DNA of 26,415 nt from NCBI GenBank assembly GCA_020633895.1, contig JACKCT010000023.1, forward strand, positions 1 through 26,415. Reading direction: 5' to 3'. The DNA comes from Deltaproteobacteria bacterium. Its GTDB lineage: Bacteria > Lernaellota > Lernaellaia > JACKCT01. Under the pieces are notes generated by a model. It was given only the letters and a program-made list of their open reading frames with translations, was not told the origin of the DNA and did not search any database. A program made the translations under genes and the position numbers. Each line of letters starts with the position of its first letter. The first letter of the stretch is position 1. Shown here in pieces: positions 15,783-24,100 of the stretch.

Positions 15783-16862
15783 CTATTCCTTATCCAGACT
15801 CTCGAAGGGCGTGACCAGCGTCGTCGTCTCGCCGAGTTTGACGGACACCAACGCCCGGCGGACGTCTCCCGTCGCGTCCTTGAGTAGGATGACGTGCTGT
15901 CCCACGGGCAATTCCAGCGCGTCGCCGGGAGCGTCGCCCAAATCCAATTCCTTGCGAATGGACACGGCAACCGGGCGCCCGACATCGACCTTCAAGAAGC
16001 CGGTGAAAGATTTGTAAACCTTGTTGACCTCGCCCGGTTGCAGATAAACCGACGTTTCTTCCCGCAGATCCAGGGCCGGCAGGCTCATCGCCACCCGATG
16101 TTCGCCGGGGGCCAGATCCTCGAGTTTGAGCGGCGAAGTCCCCTTATAGATGCCGTCAATTTCGATGCGCGTCGCCGGGTCGGTCTTCACCCACAGTTGC
16201 GTGTCCCCGCCGAGCAGTTCGAATTTCAATTCGCCTCGCTCGCCGTCTTTCAGGCGGACCGTCCGCGTCTGAGGCAGATGGTCGGCCATCTCGACGCGCA
16301 CTTCCAATTTCACGTTGGCCTGCGGTTTTTCGACGATCAGCGGCGTCTTGCTGGCCATGGCACGTCCATTGACGTAGACCAAGGCGCCCGGCGGATCGGT
16401 CGTGACGACGAGTCGGGACGCGTATTTCACGGAATGATCCGGCCAGGCGAAATACGGCATGAGTTCGGATTTACGGGTGAATCGATCGCCGTCCATCGTG
16501 AAGGATTCGACCGACCCGCGCCGATAGTGGACGTCACCGAACGGCACGTCGCGACCGTCATCGGTTTTGATGCTCAACACGCCGTCGGCTCCGTCGGCCA
16601 CCACCTTGAAGGCGCCCTTGGTGACGTTGATGTCGTCGGGAATGGCGTCGCCGTTGGTGTCGACATGCATCACGCGGGTCCAGGTGTGATCAGTGTGGAA
16701 TTCCACGAACCCGGCGCGAGCGATTTTCTGGTCGGCGTGGGCGAAAACGAAGGTGCCGAAAAAAGATTCGACCTGCGTCGCGGCGGCGTGGACCGGCCCG
16801 GCCGACAGCGCGGTGGCGAGCAGCGCAACGAGCAGGGCAAGGAATTTTCGACAATTCATCAT
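15783..16862 (-). CDS. Secreted PEGA-domain protein
   Basis: A 359-aa protein with a clear Sec signal peptide (residues 1-27, cleavage after Val-His-Ala). Residues about 30-145 are an unrecognised domain containing the calcium-loop-like DTNGDAIPDD (68-77). PEGA-type beta domains follow: about 149-216 (TTDPPGALVYVNG), 221-275 (KTDPATRIEIDGIYKGTSP, with LAPGEH), and a more divergent third at about 285-350. PEGA modules are usually found in surface or periplasmic proteins and are thought to bind cell wall or carbohydrate. The start is ATG 16862 or 16859. The frame stays open upstream into the tadA gene, but the signal peptide fixes the start region. It ends beside the murein endopeptidase gene. 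Confidence 0.82.
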   Translation of the reverse strand: MMNCRKFLALLVALLATALSAGPVHAAATQVESFFGTFVFAHADQKIARAGFVEFHTDHTWTRVMHVDTNGDAIPDDINVTKGAFKVVADGADGVLSIKTDDGRDVPFGDVHYRRGSVESFTMDGDRFTRKSELMPYFAWPDHSVKYASRLVVTTDPPGALVYVNGRAMASKTPLIVEKPQANVKLEVRVEMADHLPQTRTVRLKDGERGELKFELLGGDTQLWVKTDPATRIEIDGIYKGTSPLKLEDLAPGEHRVAMSLPALDLREETSVYLQPGEVNKVYKSFTGFLKVDVGRPVAVSIRKELDLGDAPGDALELPVGQHVILLKDATGDVRRALVSVKLGETTTLVTPFESLDKE

Positions 16863-16955
16863 GGCCGATCGATCATGACGGACGGACCGGCGGAAATCAA
16901 CGGGATGTCGCGCCCTTAGGCCTTCGTCGACGCCTTTCGGCGGGCGTCGTCCGCC

Positions 16956-16984
16956 TTGACAGGGCGATGGCGGATTGCTAAAGA
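16956..16984 (+). promoter_or_regulatory. Promoter of tadA
   Basis: A perfect TTGACA (16956-16961), a 17-base spacer and TAAAGA (16979-16984) with an extended TGC just before it. Transcription would start near 16991, 28 bases ahead of the chosen tadA start. It may also drive the tRNA genes downstream, since no promoter is obvious in the 19 bases between tadA and the first tRNA. Confidence 0.6.
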
Positions 16985-17018
16985 AACGCTCCGATTTAGC
17001 CGACCGGGAAGCGGCGAA

Positions 17019-17489
17019 ATGGTCTTTGATAAACCGAATGACGAAGGCTTCATGGCGCAGGCGTTGGCCGAGGCCGAAAAGGCTCGCGCGCTGGACGAAG
17101 TGCCCATCGGGTGCGTGATCGTCCACGAGGGGAAGATCGTCGCCCGAGCGTACAACCGCCGGGAGGTGGACGCGGACCCCCTGGCCCATGCCGAGGTCCG
17201 AGCGATCACCGAGGCGGCGAAGGCCCTAGGGCGATGGCGACTCACCGGATGCACCCTCTATGTCACGCTGGAACCGTGCGTGATGTGTGCCGGGGCGATC
17301 GTGCTGGCGCGGTTGGATCGGGTCGTTTACGGCGCGACGGATCCAAAGGCGGGAGCGGTGGCGAGTTTGTACGAAATCCTCGCCGACGCACGGCTCAACC
17401 ACCGGCCGGACGTGACCGGCGGGGTGCTGGCGGAAGAATGCTCCCGGGCGCTGTCGGATTTCTTTCGCGACAAACGACAAAAGGCCTAA
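17019..17489 (+). CDS. tadA: tRNA-specific adenosine deaminase
   Basis: A 156-aa zinc deaminase converting adenosine 34 to inosine in tRNA-Arg(ACG). His57-Ala-Glu59 supplies a zinc ligand and the catalytic glutamate, and Pro86-Cys87-Val-Met-Cys90 the other two ligands. Asn-Arg-Arg after the first strands and EVPIGCVIV near the N-terminus are typical of TadA. Length matches bacterial TadA when translation starts at ATG 17019. An upstream TTG in the same frame is the -35 element of the promoter and cannot be translated. Two serine tRNA genes follow 19 bases after the stop. Confidence 0.93.
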   Translation: MVFDKPNDEGFMAQALAEAEKARALDEVPIGCVIVHEGKIVARAYNRREVDADPLAHAEVRAITEAAKALGRWRLTGCTLYVTLEPCVMCAGAIVLARLDRVVYGATDPKAGAVASLYEILADARLNHRPDVTGGVLAEECSRALSDFFRDKRQKA

Positions 17490-17508
17490 ACGATCAGCGA
17501 CCCATTGC

Positions 17509-17596
<88 letters not shown>

Positions 17597-17663
17597 ATGA
17601 TCCCCATCGGATACAATGTCGTGAAATGGTGGCGCTTGCGCCGGAGGATTCGTCGAACGCGTT

Positions 17664-17752
<89 letters not shown>

Positions 17753-17776
17753 ATGAATCGGACCGACGAACGACAA

Positions 17777-17810
17777 GACCCGCGAGGCGCATCTCGCGGG
17801 TCGTTTTTTT
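17777..17810 (+). terminator. Rho-independent terminator after the serine tRNA pair
   Basis: GACCCGCGAG (17777-17786), loop GCGCAT and CTCGCGGGTC (17793-17802) make a perfect 10-bp stem followed by G and seven Ts. It ends the tadA-tRNA transcript. The stem may also impede transcription coming from the minus-strand gene that ends at 17888. Confidence 0.9.
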
Positions 17811-17887
17811 GCCGTTTGTCGTGTAAGCGTGCCGGTCGATTACAACTCTAACTTTCTCAAGACAACCCTATGATCGGCCGCTTCGAT

Positions 17888-18643
17888 TTAACGAGGCATC
17901 TCGACGCGAATCGTACCTTCGTCGACGGTCAGATCCCACGATGTCTTGCCGCGATTTGTCGTGACATACAAGACCTTCGGATCCGGACGATTAAGCGGCT
18001 GATTCGTGATGACTTCGCCTTCGTCTTCGACTTCAGCGTGGAGTTGCATCACGGTCTCGCGAGCGGACGAAAAATTCACGCGCCCCTTCTTGAGATGCAC
18101 GATGCCACGCCCGGGTTTCTTGGCGGCCAGCGATAAATCCACCCAGCCGTCCTTGCCTTCGATGCTGACCGACTTGCCCTCCCCCGCGTAGTCCCGAACG
18201 TCGAGCACGCCGTCTTTCATTTCGACTTTCAGATCGCCGGTGGATTGCCGCATTCGGAGAAATCCGCCGCGAATTTTCACGTCGATGGGCCCGCCCAGTT
18301 CGTGCGTTTCCACCATGCCGATCTTCTGGTTGATTTCCACCGGCATCGTGGGCGGAATCGATATAACAATCTTAGATTCACCATTGTTCCGATTCGACAT
18401 TTTCACACGAACACGGCCGTCATTCGCTGAAACGCGATAACTCGCGTCCACCCCCATGACGCGCACGATTTTCGCGTCCCCCGGCTCAACAATGACGGAA
18501 CCGCCCTTGACGACCAATTCCAGGCGAGCTTCCGGCGAGACGGCGATGTCTTCCGCGAAGGCAGCCGTTGCCGCAAGGGTCAACGTCAGCGCGACGACAA
18601 GCGCCGACGCGAGCCGTTTTCGTTCAAGTGGTCTTTGGAGCAT
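17888..18643 (-). CDS. Secreted DUF4097-like beta-repeat protein
   Basis: A 251-aa protein with a Sec signal peptide (cleavage after Ala-Phe-Ala, about residue 30) and a mature part made almost wholly of short beta strands with recurring Gly turns, such as ELVVKGGSVIVEPGD, IRGGFLRMR and STGDLKVEMKDGVLDV. This fits the DUF4097 or 'putative adhesin' beta-helix style, whose function is poorly known. ATG 18643 is chosen because GGAGG lies nine bases upstream; ATG 18649 is the alternative. The start region lies inside the 3' end of the mogA-like gene, with about 20 bases of overlap, so the two are translated in sequence. Confidence 0.75.
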   Translation of the reverse strand: MLQRPLERKRLASALVVALTLTLAATAAFAEDIAVSPEARLELVVKGGSVIVEPGDAKIVRVMGVDASYRVSANDGRVRVKMSNRNNGESKIVISIPPTMPVEINQKIGMVETHELGGPIDVKIRGGFLRMRQSTGDLKVEMKDGVLDVRDYAGEGKSVSIEGKDGWVDLSLAAKKPGRGIVHLKKGRVNFSSARETVMQLHAEVEDEGEVITNQPLNRPDPKVLYVTTNRGKTSWDLTVDEGTIRVEMPR

Positions 18644-19136
18644 GCTCATCCGCCTCCGCGCGAAGTAAACGCACCGCATGATTCAGCACCGGAGCGACCA
18701 CATCCAGGCATTCGATCGCGCCCTTGGGGCTACCCGGCAGGTTGACGATCAACGTCCGTCCACGAATCGCCGCGACAGCCCGAGAGATCATCGCCATGGG
18801 CGTCACCGCCAGGGACGCCGCGCGCATCGCCTCGGCCATCCCCGGCACCAGGCGCTCGGCCACGGCCAGGGTCGCCTCCGGTGTCACATCCCGAGGCGCC
18901 ACGCCCGTCCCGCCGGTGGTGAGAATCAGATCGACGCCGGCTCCGTCGCAAAGTTCCCGCAAGCGATTTTCAATAGCCGCCTGCTCGTCCGGCAACACCT
19001 CCGCCGCGACGCACTTCGCCCCCCGTTCGTCCATCGCCGCCCGTACCCGCGGTCCGCCCTCGTCCGGACGCTCGCCGCGAAAGCTGCGATCCGAAATCGT
19101 CAAAACGGCGTAGCGGATGACGGCTTCCGATGTCAT
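18624..19136 (-). CDS. mogA: MogA/MoaB-type molybdopterin adenylyltransferase
   Basis: A 170-aa protein of the MoCF-biosynthesis (MogA/MoaB) family. It shows ILTTGGTGVAPRDVTPEA, in which TGGTG and the acidic residues form the molybdopterin and ATP site, and IVNLPGSPKG near the C-terminus. Length is normal. The reaction is adenylation of molybdopterin before molybdate insertion. Its ATG overlaps the exonuclease gene stop as ATGA, and its own 3' end overlaps the next gene. No other molybdenum-cofactor gene is in the window, so its placement behind a DNA repair gene looks like simple operon packing. Confidence 0.9.
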   Translation of the reverse strand: MTSEAVIRYAVLTISDRSFRGERPDEGGPRVRAAMDERGAKCVAAEVLPDEQAAIENRLRELCDGAGVDLILTTGGTGVAPRDVTPEATLAVAERLVPGMAEAMRAASLAVTPMAMISRAVAAIRGRTLIVNLPGSPKGAIECLDVVAPVLNHAVRLLRAEADEHAPKTT

Positions 19137-19918
19137 TTCAGAACCTTATCGTCCAATCTCACACTGATCGGGCAATGGTCGGAGCACATGACCATCGGGT
19201 GGATCGCCGCGCCCTTGACGAACTTCATCGCCCCCGGCGACGCCATGATGTAGTCGATGCGCCATCCGATGTTCTTCTCCCGCACCCCGAAGCGCTGGCT
19301 CCACCAGGTGTAATGGTCCGGCCCCTTCTCGAAATGGCGGAAGGTGTCGGTCCAGCCCAGCGCCAGGATGCGGTCCATTTCCTCCCGCTCCTCGGGACGG
19401 AAGCCGCTGTTTTTTACGTTGGCCTTGGGTCGGGCGATGTCGATCTCCCGGTGGGCCGTATTGTAGTCGCCCATCACCAGGATGCGCCCGCCCTTGGACC
19501 GCTCGGCCTCCAGGATGTCGAACAGGCGCTTGGTGAAGTCCAATTTATAAGGAATGCGCGATAGATCCCGATTCGGCCCGGTGCCGTTGGGGACATAGAC
19601 GTTGACGATCGTCAGCTTGCCGAAGCGCGCCAGTTGAAAGCGCCCTTCCACGTCGAAGCGCTCCTCGCCCATGGTCGTGACGACTTCGTCCGGCTCCATG
19701 GCCGCCAACAGGCCGACGCCGCTGTAGCCCTTCTTTTCGGCGGCGACGAAATGGTGGGCAAACCCGTCGAAGCCGTGCAGATCCTCCGGCACCTGGTCCA
19801 CGGGGGAACGCACCTCCTGAAGGCCGACGATGGTGGGCTTGGCCTCGGTCATCCAATCGCGAAAGCCCTTCTTCACGCACGCCCGAATGCCGTTGACGTT
19901 ATACGAATAGACGTCCAT
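19133..19918 (-). CDS. xthA: Exodeoxyribonuclease III / AP endonuclease
   Basis: A 261-aa Mg-dependent enzyme of the exonuclease III family, acting in base excision repair at abasic sites and on 3' blocked ends. Visible active-site parts: Asn7 in SYNVNGIRA, Glu35 in LQEVR, the Tyr/Asn segment YVPNG, Asp and Asn in VMGDYNTAH, WRIDY, and the final SDHCPI with the catalytic Asp-His. ATG 19918 has GGAGG four bases upstream and gives the usual length. It is first in a minus-strand operon with the mogA-like and beta-repeat genes. Confidence 0.95.
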   Translation of the reverse strand: MDVYSYNVNGIRACVKKGFRDWMTEAKPTIVGLQEVRSPVDQVPEDLHGFDGFAHHFVAAEKKGYSGVGLLAAMEPDEVVTTMGEERFDVEGRFQLARFGKLTIVNVYVPNGTGPNRDLSRIPYKLDFTKRLFDILEAERSKGGRILVMGDYNTAHREIDIARPKANVKNSGFRPEEREEMDRILALGWTDTFRHFEKGPDHYTWWSQRFGVREKNIGWRIDYIMASPGAMKFVKGAAIHPMVMCSDHCPISVRLDDKVLK

Positions 19919-19940
19919 TGCACCTCCAAGGGAAGTCCCG

Positions 19941-19968
19941 AGCTTAGGACGGCGGGACGTGCTGTCAA
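19941..19968 (-). promoter_or_regulatory. Promoter of the xthA operon, with a dyad over the -10
   Basis: On the minus strand: a perfect TTGACA (19968-19963), 16-base spacer and TAAGCT (19946-19941), 22 bases ahead of the xthA start. GTCCCG (19935-19940) and CGGGAC (19953-19958) form an inverted repeat centred on the -10 and could be an operator. The -10 match is weak. Confidence 0.45.
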
Positions 19969-20074
19969 CCGGCCACGGTCCTCCGACGTTGGTGAGGATC
20001 GCGACTTGGATGCATCCGGCCGACGCGTTAGGATGCGGATCGCAAATTTCCTCCCGCGAAAGGACCCCGACGAC

Positions 20075-21040
20075 ATGCGCAAGCGACAACTCGGCAACAC
20101 GGACCTGCATCTGACGGCCATCGGTTTCGGCGCGTGGGCCATCGGTGGCGGGGATTGGGACTTCGGCTGGGGACCCCAGGACGACGACGAGTCGGTCAAA
20201 ACGATCCACAAGGCCCTGGATTCGGGCATCAACTGGATCGACACGGCGGCGATTTACGGACTGGGGCGTTCGGAAGAGGTCGTCGCCCGGGCGCTGGCCG
20301 AATATCCGGGAGGCAAGGACGTCATCGTTGCGACGAAGTGCTCGATGCGTTGGCACGAGGATCGGTCGATCTACCGCGACCTGACGACCGATTCGGTCAA
20401 GGAAGAATGCCACAACTCCCTGCGTCGCCTGAAAACCGACACGATCGACCTGTACCAAATCCACTGGCCCGAGCCGTTGGCCCAGATCGAAGAGGGCTGG
20501 CGCGCCATTCAGGATCTGATCGCCGAGGGCAAGATCCGCCATGCCGGGGTGTCGAATTTTAATGTGCCTCAGATGGAGCGGGTGGCGCCGATCGGCCCGA
20601 TCGCGAGTCTCCAGCCGCCCTACCATATGCTGGAGCGGAACGTGGAGGCGGAAATCCTGTCCTACTGCGGCAAAAACAACATCGGCGTGGTGGCCTATTC
20701 GCCCATGGCCTCGGGACTGCTGACCGGCAAATTCACCAAGGAAAAGATCGCCGCCCTACCCGACGAGGATTGGCGCAAAAAGTACAATCGCAACTTTCAG
20801 GGCGAGAAGTTCGAGCGAAATATGGAGCTGATCGAAAAGCTGCGCGCCCTGGCAGCGGAATTCGATCGGACTCCGGCCCAACTGGCGATCGCGTGGGTGC
20901 TGCGTCGGCCGGAGGTGACGTGCGCCATCGTCGGAGCCCGGAAGGTCGAGCAGGTGCCGGAGATCGCCGGCGCGGGGGATTGGGTGCTCGATGAGGCCAC
21001 GATCGAGCGAGTCGAGCGGCTTTTGGCGGAGTACGCCTAA
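20075..21040 (+). CDS. Aldo/keto reductase
   Basis: A 321-aa NADPH-dependent oxidoreductase of the AKR superfamily. The catalytic tetrad is readable: Asp56, Tyr61 (WIDTAAIYG), Lys88 (ATKC) and His130 (QIHWP). GFGAWAIGG near the N-terminus and the C-terminal AIVGARKVEQV, which contacts the cofactor, are typical of the YajO/Tas/general-stress-protein-69 type. The substrate is unknown. ATG 20075 has AAAGGA about ten bases upstream. The promoter region, divergent to xthA, holds the palindrome GGATGCATCC (20008-20017) and a direct half-site GGATGC (20031-20036). Confidence 0.9.
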   Translation: MRKRQLGNTDLHLTAIGFGAWAIGGGDWDFGWGPQDDDESVKTIHKALDSGINWIDTAAIYGLGRSEEVVARALAEYPGGKDVIVATKCSMRWHEDRSIYRDLTTDSVKEECHNSLRRLKTDTIDLYQIHWPEPLAQIEEGWRAIQDLIAEGKIRHAGVSNFNVPQMERVAPIGPIASLQPPYHMLERNVEAEILSYCGKNNIGVVAYSPMASGLLTGKFTKEKIAALPDEDWRKKYNRNFQGEKFERNMELIEKLRALAAEFDRTPAQLAIAWVLRRPEVTCAIVGARKVEQVPEIAGAGDWVLDEATIERVERLLAEYA

Positions 21041-21110
21041 CCCGCCATGACCGCCGGACATGGGGATTGGTGAGATTGGCCCGCATATTCGGGTCGTTGG
21101 CGTTATTTTG

Positions 21111-21140
21111 TTGACCGTGATTTCCCGCCTTTGGTACGAT
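21111..21140 (+). promoter_or_regulatory. Sigma-70-type promoter for the 1285-aa surface protein
   Basis: TTGACC (21111-21116), an 18-base spacer and TACGAT (21135-21140). The -35 hexamer and spacing are the same as at 14982. Transcription would start about 50 bases before the ATG at 21198. Confidence 0.55.
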
Positions 21141-21197
21141 ATGCCGCTGGTTGTAATGGAATAATTTCGCCCGATTTTCGGCGAGGGATGTTGACTT

Positions 21198-24100
21198 ATG
21201 TCGGATGCGATGCGGGCGCGATCCGCGCTCTGGTTTGTCCTTTTTCCCCTTTTGATGATTTTGGCCTTCGGCGGCGCGGCTTGCGGTAGCGGCGACGATG
21301 ACGACGACGTCGCTCGCAGCGGCGACGACGACGACGACAACGGCCCGCCCGCCGGTCTGACGGACGACGACGATGACGACGACGTCGACGACGACACCAC
21401 GGATGACGATACGGCCGATGACGACACCGTCGACGATGACACGACGGACGACGACACCGCCGATGACGATACGGGCGACGACGACACCGGTACCACGACC
21501 ACCACGACGATCTCGTCCAGCACCACCACGACCGTGATCTCCACGACGACCACGACGACCGGTGGCGGCTCGACGACAACCACGTCCCCGGGCACGACCA
21601 CGACAACATCACCGGGAACCACGACCACGACAGGCCCCGGCACCACCACGACAACCTCGCCGGGAACCACCACGACCACTTCGCCGGGGACAACGACCAC
21701 GACAGGCGCCGGGACCACCACGACAACCTCCCCAGGAACGACCACGACCACTTCGCCGGGGACCACGACCACCACCTCACCCGGCACGACGACCACGACA
21801 TCGCCCGGCACCACCACCACGACCGTGATTGGAACGACGACCACCACCACGACGATCCCGTCGCCCACCGTGGTCATCACCGCTCCGACGCAAAACGAAG
21901 ACCTGACCAGCTACGACGTTGAGGTCGCGGCGACGCTGACCAACGCGACGACCGTCACGGTCTACGTGGATGACGTGGATGTAACCTCGGAATTCGAGGC
22001 CAAGGATCTGGCGGCGGATGTGGCGCTGACGATCACACCGTCGTCGGTGTCCGGTTCGATCACCCTGGAAGCCGGTGAGCACACGCTGCGCATCACGGTG
22101 CAGAACGCGACCGGCAATGCCCAAGCCTCGGTCGATTTCAACGTGGACCTGGGCGGCATCATCATCTACGAGCCCGAACCGGGAACGATCTTCAACGTCC
22201 GCGACGTGCCGGTCAGCGCCGATTACATCAACATCGCGACCAACACCGTGCACGTCCTGCTCAACGGCGAGGACAAAACCGGCGATCTGACCGTCTTCAA
22301 CGGCGAGATCAGCGGCGAGCTGCCCTTCCTGGAAGAAGGCGATTACACGCTGGAAATCAACGGATTCAACGCCAACAACATCGACCCGGACAACAACCCG
22401 GACGGCATTGTGCGTGCCTACTCGTTCTTCACCGTCGAGGTCGTTCCGGCGCACTTCGACATCAAGGCCAAGCCGCGCATCGCCGACACGGGTGAAGAAA
22501 TCGAAGTGGAATTCACCCTGATCGACGAGAGCGGCAACGACCGGACCGGCGACACCGTCGTGTCCTGGAGCACCGATCCGTCCTCGCCCAGCGCGGTCAT
22601 CAACGACGGCAGCAACGGCAGCGGCTCGGTGATCTTCAACGAACCGGGCTTCTTCAACATCGTCCTGGAGACGGTGCTCGACAGCCAGCCGGTCACGGGC
22701 GAGGCGTTCATTTGGGTGCGTAAGCAGGATGCGGCCTCGGTGGAACTGGAGCTGTCGGATAACGACATCGACGCCGGCACCACCATCGAAGCCACGGCGA
22801 CCGCCTACAATTCCTCCGACGAGCCGATCTACGCCGACTTCAAATACTCGGTCTGGCCGCCGGGCGGCGTGACGGTGGTGGAATTCGACAATATGGCCCA
22901 GATCACGTTCGAACGGGCCGGGGAATTCCGCGTGCGGGTCAAGGTCATCGGATCCAGCACGACCGACGAGCAGACGGTCATCGTCCACGCCGGACCGCCG
23001 GTGGACATCGAGGTGATCATTCCCGATCCGGTGCTGGAGGAAGGCGAATACACCACGCCCTACGCGGTGCTCATTGACGCCCAAGGCAATCAGGTCGATG
23101 AGGTCGGCGCGGTCTTCGGCGTCGCCCCGTCCACCGGCGTGGTGCCCGATTCTCCCGAGGAAGGCGACTACACCTTCAACACCGCCGGCCACTTCGTCGT
23201 GACCGCCAACGCCGAGCCGCCCTACAACGGCCTGAACGACTCGGCGTCCCTGGACGTCATCGACGTTTCCCCGCCCAAGATCGTGATCTACACCGAGCGC
23301 GGCCAGTGGGTGGAAGGCAACAATCTGGTCGTCGAGGGCGAAGTCACCGACTGCGACTACATCCACGACACGATCAAGTACATCCAGGACGGCAACGAAA
23401 CGCAGGGCCAACTGTCCGGTCAGCCGACCCCCTGCCGGTTCTCCCATAGCGCCGAACTGTCGACCGGCCTGAATATCGTGGAAGTCGTCGCGACGGACGA
23501 AGCGGACAACGAAGCCGAGGCGTCCATCAGCGCGATGCACGGCGACAAGGTCGAGGACGGCGATTTGGTGCCCAACGGCCTATGGCTGCGACTCAACGAG
23601 TCAACCTTCGACCAGATCGCCGGTTTGATCGAACCGACGCTCAACGAGGGCGTCGATCAACTTCCGGATCTGATCTACGCGCAAAACCCGGTCTTCGACG
23701 ACAGCATCGACGTCTGGGGCGTGGAGGTCGCCAGCGCCAAGGGCACCGTCACCAACGCCTCTTTCGGCGACGCCTACTTCACCATCGACGCCCAGGAATT
23801 CGAGGGTCTGACCATCGATGTGGGCGTGGAAGACGTGAATATCGACATGAATATCCGCGGCGCGGTGGCCGGTATCGGCTACAACACCAACGGCGACATC
23901 GACGCCGACAAGGTGGGTCTGCGGGCCACGGCCCAGATCTTCGTGGACGAGTACGACGATGTGACGATCACGCTTTCCAGCGTGGACGCCTATTTGGACG
24001 GCTTCAGCTTCGATATCAGCGACTTCCCGGATGAGTTGGAGGATCTCTTTATCGGAGCCATGACCGACTTCCTCGAAAGCGCCGTGGAAAATACGCTCTC

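Noticed and set aside
16956-17018. TTG start giving a longer TadA
   Set aside because: This TTG is the -35 element TTGACA of a well-spaced promoter, and TadA from 17019 has the normal length.
16863-17189. Upstream extension of the PEGA-domain frame
   Set aside because: It overlaps tadA and its promoter on the other strand, and a clean signal peptide begins at 16862.
21387-21824. Tandem arrays considered as CRISPR or VNTR noncoding DNA
   Set aside because: Units are 15 and 24 bp, in frame, contiguous without unique spacers, and inside a long coding sequence with a signal sequence.
20756-21880. Minus-strand frame with long Val runs opposite the Thr tract, and similar frames at 25410-25817 and 26187-26402
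   Set aside because: They are reverse complements of ACC/ACG Thr codons read as GTG/GTC/GTT Val codons. They have no ribosome site and no domain, and the plus strand carries signal peptides and PPC or Ig-like domains in frame.
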